Positions 1 through 10,374 are shown, numbered from the stretch's first letter. The stretch: DNA of 64,000 nucleotides from Streptococcus sp. 2342 (GCF_013276795.1 NZ_VMLR01000003.1:124001-188000); one strand, 5' to 3'. Program-made: numbers and translations. Notes: generated by a model from the letters alone, not told the origin.

Positions 1-1
1 A

Positions 2-3000
2 GTTGTAGTAGTTGACGACCAAGGAAATGCAGTTGTAACAACACCAGAAGGTAAAACAGCAGTTATTGACGCAGATGATTTAATTAAAAAACCTAATGAA
101 ACATCAACTGCCAAAGCTGGTAACAACATCAACAACCCAGCGGACAGAGTACGTGTTGATAACAGTAAGCAATTAACAGACCCTGAACTTGCTAGAATTA
201 AAGCAGCAGTTGAAGCAGTGAACCCAGATGCTACAGTAGTAGTCGATGACCAAGGAAATGCGACTGTAACAACTAAAGATGGTAAAACTGCGACAATTCC
301 AGTGGCAGATTTAGTCAAATCAGATGCTGATAAAGACAATGTAACTGGTGGAAACCAAGTAAACACTCCAGCAGATAGAGTAGTGGTAGAAAATCCAGCT
401 GCATTAACAGAAGATGATAAAAATGCAATTAAAGCTAAAATTCAAGCAGTAAACCCAGGTGCTGACGTAGTATTTGACGAAAAAGGAAATGCAACAGTAA
501 CAACACCAGCAGGAAAAACAGCAACAATTCCAGCAAGCGATTTAGTAAAACCTAAAGCTGACTTAGCTGATCCAGCGAAACAAGATGCTGTAAACAAACC
601 AGCAGATAAAGTAGTAGTTGTTCCAGAATTAGAAGCAGCTGATAAAGATTTACCACAAGAAGCTAAAGACGCTATTAAAGCAGCAGTTGAAGCAGTAAAT
701 CCAGATTCTACTGTAGTAGTTGATGACAAAGGAAATGCAACAGTAACAACACCAGAAGGTAAAACTGTCGTTATTCCAAAAGCTGACTTAGTGAAGAAAG
801 AAGCTGACAAAGAAACTGCTAAAGCAGGAAACAACATCAACAAACCAGCAGACAAAGTAGTTGCTAATAAAGATGCCTTAACTCCTGAAAATATCGCAGC
901 AATCAAGGCTAAAGTTCAAGCAGTAAATCCAGATGCAACAGTAGTAGTAGACGACAAAGGAAACGCAACTGTAGTTACACCAGACGGACAAACAGCAACA
1001 ATTCCAGTAACTGACTTAGTGAAATCTCCAGAAGAAGCTAAAGATGCTAAAGCAGGAAACAACGTAAACAAACCAGCTGATAAAGTATCTGCAAACAAAG
1101 ATGCGTTAACTCCTGAAGACATCAAAGCAATCAAAGCTAAAGTAGAAGCAGTAAACCCAGATGCTAAAGTATTCGTTGACAACAAAGGAAATGCAACAGT
1201 ATCTACTCCAGATGGTAAAACAGCAACAATCCCTGTTGAAGATCTTATCAAAGATACAACTCAACCAAATGCAGGAAACAAAGTAAACACTCCAGCAACT
1301 AAGGTTGTTGTAACAGATCCTGCTAATATCAAGGCTGATGAAGATAAGATTAGAGCAGAAATCCTTAAAGTGAATCCAGGTGCAACAGTTGTATTTGACG
1401 AAAAAGGAAACGCAACAGTAACAACGAAAGATGGAGCTGTGGCAACAATTCCAGCATCTGATTTAGCAAAAGATGCAGCTGACTTAAGGAACCCAGACAA
1501 GCAAGATGCAGTTAAGAAACCAGCAGATAAAACACTTGTTAAGAAAGCAGGTAAATTAACTCCAGCTGAAAAAGATGCAATCAAAGCAGAAATCGCTAAG
1601 GTAAATAGAGATCCGAAGACAACTATCGTAGTTGATGACGAAGGAAATGCAACAGTAACAACTCCAGAAGGAAAAACTGTAGTAATCGCCAAAGAAGACT
1701 TAGTGAAATCTCCACAAGAAGTTGATGGTGCAAAAGCAGGAAATAACATCAACAAGCCAGCGGATAAAGTAGCAGCAGCGGCGGCAGATTTAGTTGGACC
1801 GAATAAAGATGAAGTTAAAGCTAAAATCCAAAAAGCGGTTGAAGCAGTAAACCCAGGTGCTACTGTCTTTGTTGATGACCAAGGAAACGCAACAGTAACG
1901 ACTCCAGAAGGAAACACAGCAACGATTTCTGTAGATGATTTATTGAAAGATCCAGCAGCTAAAGAAACTCCATCAGCAGGAAACAAAGTAAACACTCCAG
2001 CAGAAAGAACAGTAGTAGCAAATCCAGCTGAATTAACTGATGCTGAAAAAGCTAAGATTACTGCAGCGATTCAAGCGGTAAACCCTGAAGGGACTAAAGT
2101 CGTATTTGACGAAGCAGGAAACGCAACAGTAACAGTACCAAATCAAGACGGTACTACAGCTACAGCGACAATCCCTGTAAGTGACTTAGTGAAATCAAAT
2201 GCTAAAGAAGACTTGGAAAATGCAGCGAAACAAGATGCGGTTAAGAAACCTATCGATCAAACAGTAGTTGCTGATAAAGATGCATTAACTAAAGCAGATT
2301 TAGACGCTATTAAAGCTAAGGTTCAAGAAGTTAACCCAGATGCAACTGTAGTAGTTGATGCAAAAGGAAACGCAACAGTAACAACACCAGCAGGAAAAAC
2401 AGCAGTAATTCCAGCGGATGATTTAGTGAAAACTGATGATGAAGTATTAAGCGATCCAAAAGCAGGTAACGTTATTAACAAACCAGCAGATCGAGTGTTT
2501 GTTAAAGATGGACAAATCACGGATGATGTTAAAGCGAAAATCGCTGCTAAAGTTCAACGTATAAATCCAGGAGCAACAGTATTCGTAGATGACCAAGGAA
2601 ATGCGACAGTAACAACACCAGAAGGTAAAACTGCAACAATTCCAGTAGCTGATTTAACGAAGACTGACGCTGATAAAGCTAAAGTGAATGCAGGAAATAA
2701 AATCAATTCACCAGCAGACAGAGTCTTAGTCAAAGACAGAGACAAATTGACAGCGGAAGATATTCAAGAAATTGAGAAAAACATTTTAGAAGTTAACCCA
2801 GGAGCAACAGTAGTATTTGACGCAAAAGGAAATGCGACTGTTAAGAATGCAAATGGAGACATCGCAACAATTCCTGTAGAAGCCTTAGCGAAACCAAAAG
2901 CAGATCTATTAAAACCTGAGAAACAAGATTTAATTAAGAAACCTGTTGATAAGGTATTAGTAACAGATCCAGCTAACGTGGATAAAGAAGCTATTAAGAA

Positions 3001-5690
3001 AGCTGTTGAGGAAGTGAACCCAGGTTCAACGGTTGTTGTTGATGACAATGGAAATGCAACGATAACTACAGAAGATGGTAGAAGCTTTGTAATTCCAGCA
3101 AAAGATTTAGTGAAAACTCCAGAAGAAGCTAAAAATGCAAAAGCTGGAAACAACATTAACAAACCAGCTGATAAAGTAGTAGTAGCTGATCCAACTAAAC
3201 CATTATCTCCAGAAGAGAAAAAAGCGATTGAAGCTAAGATTAAAGAAGTAAATCCAGATGCAAAAGCGATCTTCGTAGATGATAAAGGAAATGCAACGGT
3301 AACTATAGAAGATAAAGATGGTAATACGGAAACAGCAACAATTCCAGCGGCAGATTTAGTAACAAGTCCAGAAGAAGCTAAACAACCAAATGCAGGAAAC
3401 AAAGTTAACACACCAGCAGATAAAGTAGTTGTAAGCGATCCAGATCATTTATCAGCCGACGATAAAGCTAAGATTACAGAAGCAATCAAAGCGGTAAATC
3501 CAGAAGCTAAGGTGGCATTTGACGATAAAGGAAATGCAACGGTAACAACTAAAGATGGAGAAGTTGCAACAATTCCAGCGGCAGATTTAGTGAAAACTCC
3601 AGAAGAAGCAGCGAAACCAAATGCAGGAAACAATGTCAACACACCAGCTGATAAAGTAGCGGTTGATTCTTCTAAACCATTAACAGAAGATGATAAAAAA
3701 GCAATCGCAGCTAAAGTAGCAGAAGTTAACCCGGGTGCAACTGTAGCAGTAGACGACAAAGGAAACGCAACAGTAACAGTGAATGGTAAGACAGCGGTAA
3801 TTCCAGCGGCTGCATTAACTAAGACAGCAGATTCAGCTAAAGAACCAAACGCAGGAAACGATGTAGTTAAACCAGCTGACAAGACAGTTGTAGAAGATCC
3901 AGAATCATTAACAAAAGATGAGCAAGATGCAATCGCAGCTAAAGTTAAATCTGTGAATCCAGAAGCTAAAACTGTAGTTGTTGATGACCAAGGAAATGCA
4001 ACAGTAACAACTAAAGATGGTAAGACAGTGGTTATCCCAGCGAAAGATTTGGTGAAAACAGCAGCAGAAGCCGCTAAGCCAAACGCAGGAAACGATGTCA
4101 ACACACCAGCAGATAAGACTGTAGTAGCAAATCCGAATGCTCTAACTCCAGAAGAGAAAAAAGCAATCGAAGAAAAAGTTAAAGCAGTAAATCCAGGTGC
4201 TGAAGTTGTAGTGGACAACAAAGGAAACGCAACAGTAACAGTAAATGGTAAGACAGCAGTCATTCCAGCTGCGGCATTAACTAAGACAGCAGATTCAGCC
4301 AAAGAGCCAAACGCAGGAAACGACGTAGTTAAACCAGCAGATAAGACTGTAGTAGCAAATCCAGAATCATTAACACAAGATGAGAAAGATGCAATTGCAG
4401 CTAAAGTTAAAGCAGTAAATCCAGATGCGACTGTAGTAGTAGACGACCAAGGAAATGCAACAGTTACACCTAAAGATGGAAAACCAGTTGTAATTCCAGC
4501 AGCGGACTTAACTAAATCAGCAGCAGACGCAGCTAAACCAAACGCAGGAAACGACGTAGTTAAACCAGCAGATAAAACTGTAGTAGCAAATCCGAATGCT
4601 CTAACTCCAAAAGAGAAAGAAGCAATCGAAGCTAAAGTTAAAGCAGTAAATCCAGGTGCTGAAGTTGTAGTGGACGACCAAGGCAACGCAACAGTAACAG
4701 TAAATGGTAAGACAGCGGTCATTCCAGCGGCAGACTTAACGAAGAATGCAGATGCGGAAAAAGCACCAAAAGCAGGAAATGACATTGTTAAACCAGCTTC
4801 TAAGACAAAAGTTGCAAATCCAGACTCATTAACAAAAGATGAGAAAGATGCAATTGCAGCTAAAGTAGCAGCCGTCAATCCAGGTTCAACTGTAGTCGTA
4901 GACGACCAAGGAAATGCGACAGTAACTCTTCCAAACGGAAATACAGCAGTTATCCCAGCATCAGATTTAACAAAATCTGAAAAAGATGTGAACGATGGAA
5001 AAGCTAAAGACAACGCAGTTACACCAGCCTCTAAGACAAAAGTAGCAAATCCAAATGCCTTAACTGAAGCTGAGAAGAAAACCATCGAAGACAAAGTTAA
5101 AGCAGCGAATCCAGACGCAACTGTAGTAGTTGACGATAAAGGAAATGCAACTGTAGTGAAAGATGGCAATGTTTCAGTTATCCCATCAACAGACTTAGTT
5201 AAAGTTGAAGATGATGCTACGAAACCAAATGGTGGTAACGATGCAAACACACCAGCAGCTAAGACTGTAGTAGCAGATTCAACTCAACTTACAGATGAAG
5301 AAAAAGCAGCTGTTAAGAAAGCTGTAGCAGCAGTCAATCCAGGATCAACTGTAGTCGTAGACGATAAAGGAAACGCAACAGTAACCAAAGGTGACGGAAC
5401 AGTTCTTAACATCCCAGCTACAGACTTAGTAATCCCAGCAGAAAAATTTGCTGACGAAGCTAAGACTGCTAAAGTGAAAACACCAGCTATCCGTACATTA
5501 GTTGGAAATAAAGAAAACTTAACAAAAGACGAAAAAGACGCTGTTAAGAAATCAATTGAAGCAGTAAACCCAGGCGCAACTGTAGTCGTAGACGATAAAG
5601 GAAACGCAACAGTAACAATGCCAGACGGTTCTACAGCAACAATTTCTAAAGAACAACTAGTGAAGAATGCAGAAGAAGCGAAAGCTAAAA
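2..5690 (+). repeat. Tandem protein-coding repeat array, unit about 228-240 bp
   Basis: About 25 copies of a unit centred on the codons for DxxGNATVT recur through this stretch, the first one cut by the window edge. Copies differ mainly by synonymous changes and small indels. Adjacent late copies (about 3780-4760) are most alike, which suggests recent unequal exchange there. Such an array will be prone to length variation and assembly error. Confidence 0.9.
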
Positions 5691-6544
5691 ACGGTGGTAA
5701 TAATCTTGATTTCGACTTGAGTAAAGTAGAGGTAGCAGACCTTGCTAATATTACTCCAGAAGAAAAAGCGAAATTCCAATACCAGGTTCTAGGTGCTATT
5801 ACAGACGTTCCAGAATTTGATCTTGATGCCTTCTTGAAAGAAACAGACGATAATGGTAATACAGTTTACACATCTAAAGATGGTAAAGTGAAAATTACGA
5901 TTGATAAAGATGGTAACGCAACAGCAACAGTCGAAAAAGATGGTAAGACAGAAGCAGCTGTTAAAATTGACAAAGATGGAAATGTAACAATCGTTACAAA
6001 AGAAGGTCAAGTATTAGCAATTCCAAGAGATGATGCATTCAAACAACGTCCTTATGTACCATCAAATAGTGGAGGTAATAACGGAGCTACTAACACTGCC
6101 GCAAAAGTGGATAAAGCTAAGTTAGAAGGTGCTATCCATCAATTAGATGAATTGTTCATCCAAGAATCGGCTAAGCTTGATGCAGAAACTGCAAAAGAAG
6201 CGAATGACTTATTAGCAGACGCTAAGAAAGTATTTGCTAATGCAGACGCAAGTCAAGCAGAAGTGGATGCAATGGTGAAACGTATCGAAGACTTTATGGC
6301 GAAAGTGGCTCCAGCAACTGACCCTACAAGCCCAGCTAAGGATCAAGCTGCTCAAACACCAGCTGTAGCTCCAGCTACTGCTCAAGCAGCAAATGCCAAC
6401 CAAGCAGCAACAAACGCGCGTAAAGCAGCTAAAGAATTGCCAAATACAGGTACAGCAGATTCTACTGTAGCTATGGTAGCAGCTGCCGCAAGTGCATTAC
6501 TTGGTCTTGCAGGCCGTCGTCGTAAAGAAGACGAAGAAGCTTAA
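2..6544 (+). CDS. Giant LPXTG-anchored repeat surface protein (3' part; 5' end outside window)
   Basis: The frame is open from base 2, so the gene starts upstream and about 2180 residues are visible. Roughly 25 tandem modules of about 76-80 residues follow each other. Each has a helix-like half (LTxEEKxAIxAKVxAVNP) and a strand-rich half (VVVDDKGNATVTTPDGKTA), and they are joined by AGNxxxKPADK linkers. This resembles the Rib/alpha-like families of Gram-positive adhesins; the exact Pfam family is inference. After the repeats come a divergent KDGN-rich region, a helical segment and an Ala/Pro-rich wall-spanning stretch. The C-terminus has LPNTG, a hydrophobic helix and an RRRKEDEE tail, the classical sortase A signal. 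The likely role is a long surface stalk or adhesin. Identity as a sortase substrate is firm; ligand and binding domain are not visible. Its terminator is shared with the convergent GH92 gene. Confidence 0.93.
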   Translation, partial: VVVVDDQGNAVVTTPEGKTAVIDADDLIKKPNETSTAKAGNNINNPADRVRVDNSKQLTDPELARIKAAVEAVNPDATVVVDDQGNATVTTKDGKTATIPVADLVKSDADKDNVTGGNQVNTPADRVVVENPAALTEDDKNAIKAKIQAVNPGADVVFDEKGNATVTTPAGKTATIPASDLVKPKADLADPAKQDAVNKPADKVVVVPELEAADKDLPQEAKDAIKAAVEAVNPDSTVVVDDKGNATVTTPEGKTVVIPKADLVKKEADKETAKAGNNINKPADKVVANKDALTPENIAAIKAKVQAVNPDATVVVDDKGNATVVTPDGQTATIPVTDLVKSPEEAKDAKAGNNVNKPADKVSANKDALTPEDIKAIKAKVEAVNPDAKVFVDNKGNATVSTPDGKTATIPVEDLIKDTTQPNAGNKVNTPATKVVVTDPANIKADEDKIRAEILKVNPGATVVFDEKGNATVTTKDGAVATIPASDLAKDAADLRNPDKQDAVKKPADKTLVKKAGKLTPAEKDAIKAEIAKVNRDPKTTIVVDDEGNATVTTPEGKTVVIAKEDLVKSPQEVDGAKAGNNINKPADKVAAAAADLVGPNKDEVKAKIQKAVEAVNPGATVFVDDQGNATVTTPEGNTATISVDDLLKDPAAKETPSAGNKVNTPAERTVVANPAELTDAEKAKITAAIQAVNPEGTKVVFDEAGNATVTVPNQDGTTATATIPVSDLVKSNAKEDLENAAKQDAVKKPIDQTVVADKDALTKADLDAIKAKVQEVNPDATVVVDAKGNATVTTPAGKTAVIPADDLVKTDDEVLSDPKAGNVINKPADRVFVKDGQITDDVKAKIAAKVQRINPGATVFVDDQGNATVTTPEGKTATIPVADLTKTDADKAKVNAGNKINSPADRVLVKDRDKLTAEDIQEIEKNILEVNPGATVVFDAKGNATVKNANGDIATIPVEALAKPKADLLKPEKQDLIKKPVDKVLVTDPANVDKEAIKKAVEEVNPGSTVVVDDNGNATITTEDGRSFVIPAKDLVKTPEEAKNAKAGNNINKPADKVVVADPTKPLSPEEKKAIEAKIKEVNPDAKAIFVDDKGNATVTIEDKDGNTETATIPAADLVTSPEEAKQPNAGNKVNTPADKVVVSDPDHLSADDKAKITEAIKAVNPEAKVAFDDKGNATVTTKDGEVATIPAADLVKTPEEAAKPNAGNNVNTPADKVAVDSSKPLTEDDKKAIAAKVAEVNPGATVAVDDKGNATVTVNGKTAVIPAAALTKTADSAKEPNAGNDVVKPADKTVVEDPESLTKDEQDAIAAKVKSVNPEAKTVVVDDQGNATVTTKDGKTVVIPAKDLVKTAAEAAKPNAGNDVNTPADKTVVANPNALTPEEKKAIEEKVKAVNPGAEVVVDNKGNATVTVNGKTAVIPAAALTKTADSAKEPNAGNDVVKPADKTVVANPESLTQDEKDAIAAKVKAVNPDATVVVDDQGNATVTPKDGKPVVIPAADLTKSAADAAKPNAGNDVVKPADKTVVANPNALTPKEKEAIEAKVKAVNPGAEVVVDDQGNATVTVNGKTAVIPAADLTKNADAEKAPKAGNDIVKPASKTKVANPDSLTKDEKDAIAAKVAAVNPGSTVVVDDQGNATVTLPNGNTAVIPASDLTKSEKDVNDGKAKDNAVTPASKTKVANPNALTEAEKKTIEDKVKAANPDATVVVDDKGNATVVKDGNVSVIPSTDLVKVEDDATKPNGGNDANTPAAKTVVADSTQLTDEEKAAVKKAVAAVNPGSTVVVDDKGNATVTKGDGTVLNIPATDLVIPAEKFADEAKTAKVKTPAIRTLVGNKENLTKDEKDAVKKSIEAVNPGATVVVDDKGNATVTMPDGSTATISKEQLVKNAEEAKAKNGGNNLDFDLSKVEVADLANITPEEKAKFQYQVLGAITDVPEFDLDAFLKETDDNGNTVYTSKDGKVKITIDKDGNATATVEKDGKTEAAVKIDKDGNVTIVTKEGQVLAIPRDDAFKQRPYVPSNSGGNNGATNTAAKVDKAKLEGAIHQLDELFIQESAKLDAETAKEANDLLADAKKVFANADASQAEVDAMVKRIEDFMAKVAPATDPTSPAKDQAAQTPAVAPATAQAANANQAATNARKAAKELPNTGTADSTVAMVAAAASALLGLAGRRRKEDEEA

Positions 6545-6595
6545 TTGGTAGATTGTTTGATACTTATCAGATGATAAATCCAATTTTCAAAGCTT

Positions 6596-6700
6596 AAACT
6601 CTTCGAAAATCAAATTCAAACCGCGTTAGCTTCGCCTTGCCGTACTCAAGTACAGTCTACGGCTAGCTTCCTATTTGCTCTTTGATTTTCATTGAGTATT
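6596..6700 (+). repeat. BOX element, boxA-boxC, no boxB
   Basis: It runs from an ACTCTTCGAAAATC end to a TTTGATTTTCATTGAGTATT end. The boxA part contains the complement of the well-known BOX-PCR primer site (CGCCTTGCCGTA) and the boxC part contains GGCTAGCTTCCTA. There is no boxB module. It lies in the 3' untranslated region of the surface protein gene, before the terminator. Confidence 0.9.
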
Positions 6701-6720
6701 AAACAAATACCTCTCATAAG

Positions 6721-6758
6721 AAAATCTCCTAGCAGGAAAGTCTGCTAGGAGATTTTTG
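6721..6758. terminator. Bidirectional rho-independent terminator
   Basis: A 15-bp perfect stem (AAAATCTCCTAGCAG with its complement) closes a 6-base loop and has T-rich flanks on both strands. It lies between the convergent surface protein gene and the GH92 gene, so it can serve both. Confidence 0.9.
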
Positions 6759-6762
6759 CATT

Positions 6763-8859
6763 TCAGGAAGTGGACGGCTGGCTTGGTAACCAGCTAAGGG
6801 TAAAGGTTAACTGCTCAGCTTTTAGGAGATCTTGGTGTTGAATAGTTGATACTAGGTTTTTGTCCAGTCGGCATTCTTTGACAAAGTTGAAGTGGCTGTG
6901 GTTTTGCTCCGTATGAATATCTAGCCATTTATTTTCTTTAGCAAGGTAGATACGGAGATGGTCAAAGAGAGGGATTCCGAGATCATAGCTTGATTTTCCT
7001 GGACAGGTCGGATAAAATCCGAGAGCTGACCAGATGTACCAAGCAGAGAGACTACCATTGTCTTCATCGCCAGGATAGGATTGCCGGCTTGGATGAAAGG
7101 CTTTCTGACGGAGTGTCTTGATAAGAAGGGCAGTATAGTCAGGGTAGTTGCTGTAACGGAAGAGATAAGGAATGTGGAAGCTCGGCTGGTTGGAAATGGC
7201 GAGTTGCCCAAAAGGAGCAGTAGCCATTTCGCTCATTTCGTGAATTTCGTAACCATAGCCTGTTGTCTCAAAGAGGGGAGCATCTTGACAGGTTTTCAAA
7301 AGATAGTTGCTGAAGGCTTCTTTTCCACCCATAAGCTGGATTAAGTCTGGGATGTCGTGGAGGACGCCTAAAGTTGCTTGAATGGCAGAGCATTCGGCAT
7401 AGTCGCGTCCCCAACTATAAGGAGAGAAGTCAGGGCGGAAGTTGCCTCGATTGTCTCGCGCTCTCATGTAACCTGTCTCAGCATCAAATAGATGGCGGTA
7501 ATTTTGTGACGCAGTTCTATAAGTGTCCGCGATGTCATTCTGACCAAGTTTTTCGGCACAGCTGGCGATACAAAAGTCGCTATAGGCATAGTCAAGAGTG
7601 TGGCTGACGCTTTCGTGGTGGTCGGTAGAGAGGTAGCCCAGTTCTTGGTATTGGGCTAGTCCGTGGCGACCATTGATGCCTAGAGGGTCGGACTTGCTGG
7701 CTGTTTCAAGCATGGCTTGGAGGAGTTCTTCTTCTAGGTCAGGGGCCATGTCCTTGCAGGCGCTATCGGAGATAATACCGTCTAAAAGGGTACCTGGCAT
7801 CATACCCCGTTCATCTGGGGCTAGCCATTTTGGAAGAAAACCAGTATCGCGGTAGTTATTGAGAAATCCTTCTAAAAAGAGACGATAATGCTCTGGTATG
7901 ACAAGGGCAAAGAGGGGGAATGTGGTGCGGAAGGTATCCCAGAAGCCATTGTTGCTAAAGAGGATACCGGGCTTGACAGATCCAGTAGTCAGATCCTTGT
8001 GGATGACTTGCCCTGACTCATCAACCTCATAAAAAGTCTGAGGAAAGAGGAAGAGTCTGTAGAGACAGTGGTCAAAGAAGGTTCGATCAGCCTCTCCTGT
8101 CTCTATAATGTCAAAACGATGGAGGAGATTTTCCCAATCCACTTGGGCACTTGATTTACAGCTATCAAAATCTTCTTGAGGTAGATTGATTAGAGCTTGA
8201 GAAGGAGAGATGAAAGAAGTGGCTAGCTGAATCTCGGTCTGACTACTTGCTAAGTCAATTCGACAGTCTTCGCCTTCTTGGCTGATAGCAAGGATATCCG
8301 TATTCATTTGCAGGGCAGTGAACATAGTTAGTGGATTTTTGTTGGTTTCAGTTTTACCTTCTTGTCGCAGGGCAAGAGTTCGCTTATCTACTTGCTCCAC
8401 GGTCAGTTCATATGCTGCGTGAAGATAGAGGGAGAGGGCTTTGCCTTGCTTTTGTTCCAAACGAATAGAAGCACCGTAGCAAGTCGGTGTGAGCTGGGTT
8501 TCAATCTGATAGCGCAGGGAGAAAATCTTCAGATAATGAGGTTTGAAATAGGCCTTATCTATGTCATAAGAAGACTGACGATGGAAGAGGCTGTCTCCAC
8601 CCAGTTGGCCTGTGATAGGTGTCAGAAGGAGCCAAGAGTAGTCGCCAATCCAAGGGCTGGGCTGGTGGGTTAATCGAATCCCCTGAAAGATAGGCAGATG
8701 CGGATCGAAAAACCAAGATCCATCCTGGTCACTGGTCTGGGGTACAAAGTAATTCATCCCAAAAGGAACGCCTGTGTATGGCAGGGTATTTCCTCGAGAA
8801 AAGGCATGCTTGCTGGCAGTTCCAAATCGGGTATCGATGGTTTCAAGTAGTGGTTTCAT
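6763..8859 (-). CDS. GH92 family alpha-mannosidase (cytoplasmic)
   Basis: This 698-residue protein matches the glycoside hydrolase 92 family, calcium-dependent exo-alpha-mannosidases that trim high-mannose N-glycans (SP_2145-like in pneumococcus). The diagnostic C-terminal blocks are visible: ISNQPSFHIPYLF, then GDEDNGSLSAWYIWSALGFYP followed by PGKSSYDLGIPLF. No signal peptide or wall anchor is present, so it should act inside the cell on imported glycans. The ATG is preceded by AAGGAAAG, and a TATAAT hexamer (8886-8891, minus strand) lies about 27 bases upstream of it. It is divergent from the GH125 gene; together with GH38, ROK and GH20 it forms an N-glycan catabolism cluster. Linkage specificity (probably alpha-1,2) is from family knowledge, not from visible residues. 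Confidence 0.92.
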   Translation of the reverse strand: MKPLLETIDTRFGTASKHAFSRGNTLPYTGVPFGMNYFVPQTSDQDGSWFFDPHLPIFQGIRLTHQPSPWIGDYSWLLLTPITGQLGGDSLFHRQSSYDIDKAYFKPHYLKIFSLRYQIETQLTPTCYGASIRLEQKQGKALSLYLHAAYELTVEQVDKRTLALRQEGKTETNKNPLTMFTALQMNTDILAISQEGEDCRIDLASSQTEIQLATSFISPSQALINLPQEDFDSCKSSAQVDWENLLHRFDIIETGEADRTFFDHCLYRLFLFPQTFYEVDESGQVIHKDLTTGSVKPGILFSNNGFWDTFRTTFPLFALVIPEHYRLFLEGFLNNYRDTGFLPKWLAPDERGMMPGTLLDGIISDSACKDMAPDLEEELLQAMLETASKSDPLGINGRHGLAQYQELGYLSTDHHESVSHTLDYAYSDFCIASCAEKLGQNDIADTYRTASQNYRHLFDAETGYMRARDNRGNFRPDFSPYSWGRDYAECSAIQATLGVLHDIPDLIQLMGGKEAFSNYLLKTCQDAPLFETTGYGYEIHEMSEMATAPFGQLAISNQPSFHIPYLFRYSNYPDYTALLIKTLRQKAFHPSRQSYPGDEDNGSLSAWYIWSALGFYPTCPGKSSYDLGIPLFDHLRIYLAKENKWLDIHTEQNHSHFNFVKECRLDKNLVSTIQHQDLLKAEQLTFTLSWLPSQPSTS

Positions 8860-9029
8860 AGTCTTTCCTTTAGCTGTTTTTCTACATTATATCAGAAAAA
8901 GAGGGCCTTTAGAAAAGGAGTTTCAAAGATAACTATTTTGTAGAAAAATGACTATCATTTGTGTATGTATTTTCTGTCTCAAAAGCTATATACTGAAAAT
9001 GAAACTTGTTTGAAAGAGGATACTGCACG
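8860..9029. promoter_or_regulatory. Divergent promoter region between GH92 and GH125 genes
   Basis: On the minus strand TATAAT (8886-8891) follows a TGA, an extended -10 for GH92. On the plus strand TATACT (8989-8994) is a plausible -10 for the GH125 gene. Neither has a good -35. No clear cre site was seen here. Confidence 0.5.
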
Positions 9030-10310
9030 ATGATTTATTCAAAAGAAATTGTTAGAGAATGGCTAGATGAAGTGGCAGAGCGGGCTAAGGACCATCCAGA
9101 GTGGGTGGATGTTTTCGAGCGTTGCTACACCGACACCTTGGACAATACGGTTGAAATCCTAGAAGATGGTTCAACCTTTGTCTTGACTGGGGATATTCCT
9201 GCCATGTGGCTTCGAGATTCGACAGCCCAACTCAGACCCTACCTGCATGTGGCTAAAAGAGATGCCCTCCTGCGTCAGACCATTGCAGGTTTGGTCAAGC
9301 GTCAGATGACCTTGGTACTCAAGGACCCTTATGCCAACTCCTTCAACATTGAGGAGAACTGGAAGGGACACCACGAGACTGACCACACAGACCTTAATGG
9401 CTGGATTTGGGAACGCAAGTACGAGGTGGACTCGCTTTGCTATCCTTTGCAGCTGGCCTATCTCCTCTGGAAAGAAACTGGTGAGACTAGTCAGTTCGAT
9501 GAGATTTTTGTCGCAGCGACTAAGGAAATTCTCCATCTTTGGACGGTGGAACAAGACCACAAGAACTCTCCTTATCGTTTTGTCCGAGATACGGACCGCA
9601 AGGAAGACACCTTGGTAAATGATGGCTTTGGACCTGATTTTGCAGTGACAGGTATGACTTGGTCAGCCTTTCGTCCGAGTGATGATTGCTGTCAGTATAG
9701 TTACTTGATTCCGTCAAATATGTTTGCTGTAGTAGTCTTGGGTTATGTGCAAGAAATCTTTACAGCATTGAATCTAGCTGATAGCGAGAGTGTTATCACA
9801 GACGCTAAGCGTCTTCAGGATGAAATCCAAGAAGGAATTGAAAACTACGCCTACACCACCAACAGCAAGGGCGAAAAGATTTATGCCTTTGAAGTGGATG
9901 GTTTGGGAAATGCTAGCATCATGGATGATCCAAACGTACCAAGTCTGCTGGCTGCACCTTATCTGGGCTACTGCGATGTCAACGATGAGGTTTATCAAGC
10001 AACTCGTCGTACCATTCTGAGCCCTGAAAATCCCTACTTCTATCAAGGAGAATACGCTAGCGGTCTCGGAAGTTCTCATACCTTCTATCGCTATATCTGG
10101 CCAATAGCCCTTTCTATCCAAGGCTTGACAACAAGAGATAAGGCAGAGAAGAAATTCTTGCTAGATCAGCTGGTTGCTTGCGATGGGGGCACAGGTGTTA
10201 TGCACGAAAGCTTCCACGTGGACGACCCAACTCTCTATTCTCGTGAATGGTTCTCTTGGGCCAACATGATGTTCTGTGAATTGGTCTTGGATTACTTGGA
10301 TATTCGCTAA
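9030..10310 (+). CDS. GH125 exo-alpha-1,6-mannosidase
   Basis: At 426 residues from this ATG it has the length I recall for the characterised pneumococcal GH125 enzyme (SP_2144), which removes alpha-1,6-linked mannose from the N-glycan core. The putative acid Asp218 (SDDCCQYSY) and the downstream Glu393 (GTGVMHESFH) fit the acid/base pair described for the family. The N-terminal GDIPAMWLRDSTAQ and NSFNIEENWKGHHETD blocks are typical. The start at 9030 is chosen over an in-frame TTG at 9006 because AGAGGA at 9015-9020 sits nine bases before it. There is no signal peptide, so it is cytoplasmic. It is probably transcribed with the GH38 gene 90 bases downstream. Confidence 0.95.
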   Translation: MIYSKEIVREWLDEVAERAKDHPEWVDVFERCYTDTLDNTVEILEDGSTFVLTGDIPAMWLRDSTAQLRPYLHVAKRDALLRQTIAGLVKRQMTLVLKDPYANSFNIEENWKGHHETDHTDLNGWIWERKYEVDSLCYPLQLAYLLWKETGETSQFDEIFVAATKEILHLWTVEQDHKNSPYRFVRDTDRKEDTLVNDGFGPDFAVTGMTWSAFRPSDDCCQYSYLIPSNMFAVVVLGYVQEIFTALNLADSESVITDAKRLQDEIQEGIENYAYTTNSKGEKIYAFEVDGLGNASIMDDPNVPSLLAAPYLGYCDVNDEVYQATRRTILSPENPYFYQGEYASGLGSSHTFYRYIWPIALSIQGLTTRDKAEKKFLLDQLVACDGGTGVMHESFHVDDPTLYSREWFSWANMMFCELVLDYLDIR

Positions 10311-10358
10311 GGAGCGTGCTTTCGCTCAACCGATTCTTATCAGAATCACAAGTTTACA

Positions 10359-10374
10359 TTTAAAACGTTAAAAT
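10359..10374 (+). promoter_or_regulatory. Weak cre-like sequence before the GH38 gene
   Basis: TTTAAAACGTTAAAAT matches 14 of 16 positions of the cre consensus WTGNAARCGNWWWCAW. It lacks the outer G and C, so CcpA binding is only a possibility. Confidence 0.25.

Noticed and set aside
442..5250. Long minus-strand open frames inside the repeat adhesin, up to 601 codons
   Set aside because: They mirror the Ala/Val/Thr-rich repeats on the plus strand, have Ser/Thr/Phe-rich content without domains, and no ribosome sites. They are shadows of the repeat array.
2..5690. CRISPR-like regular repetition
   Set aside because: The repeats are translated, about 230 bp long, and have no distinct spacers.
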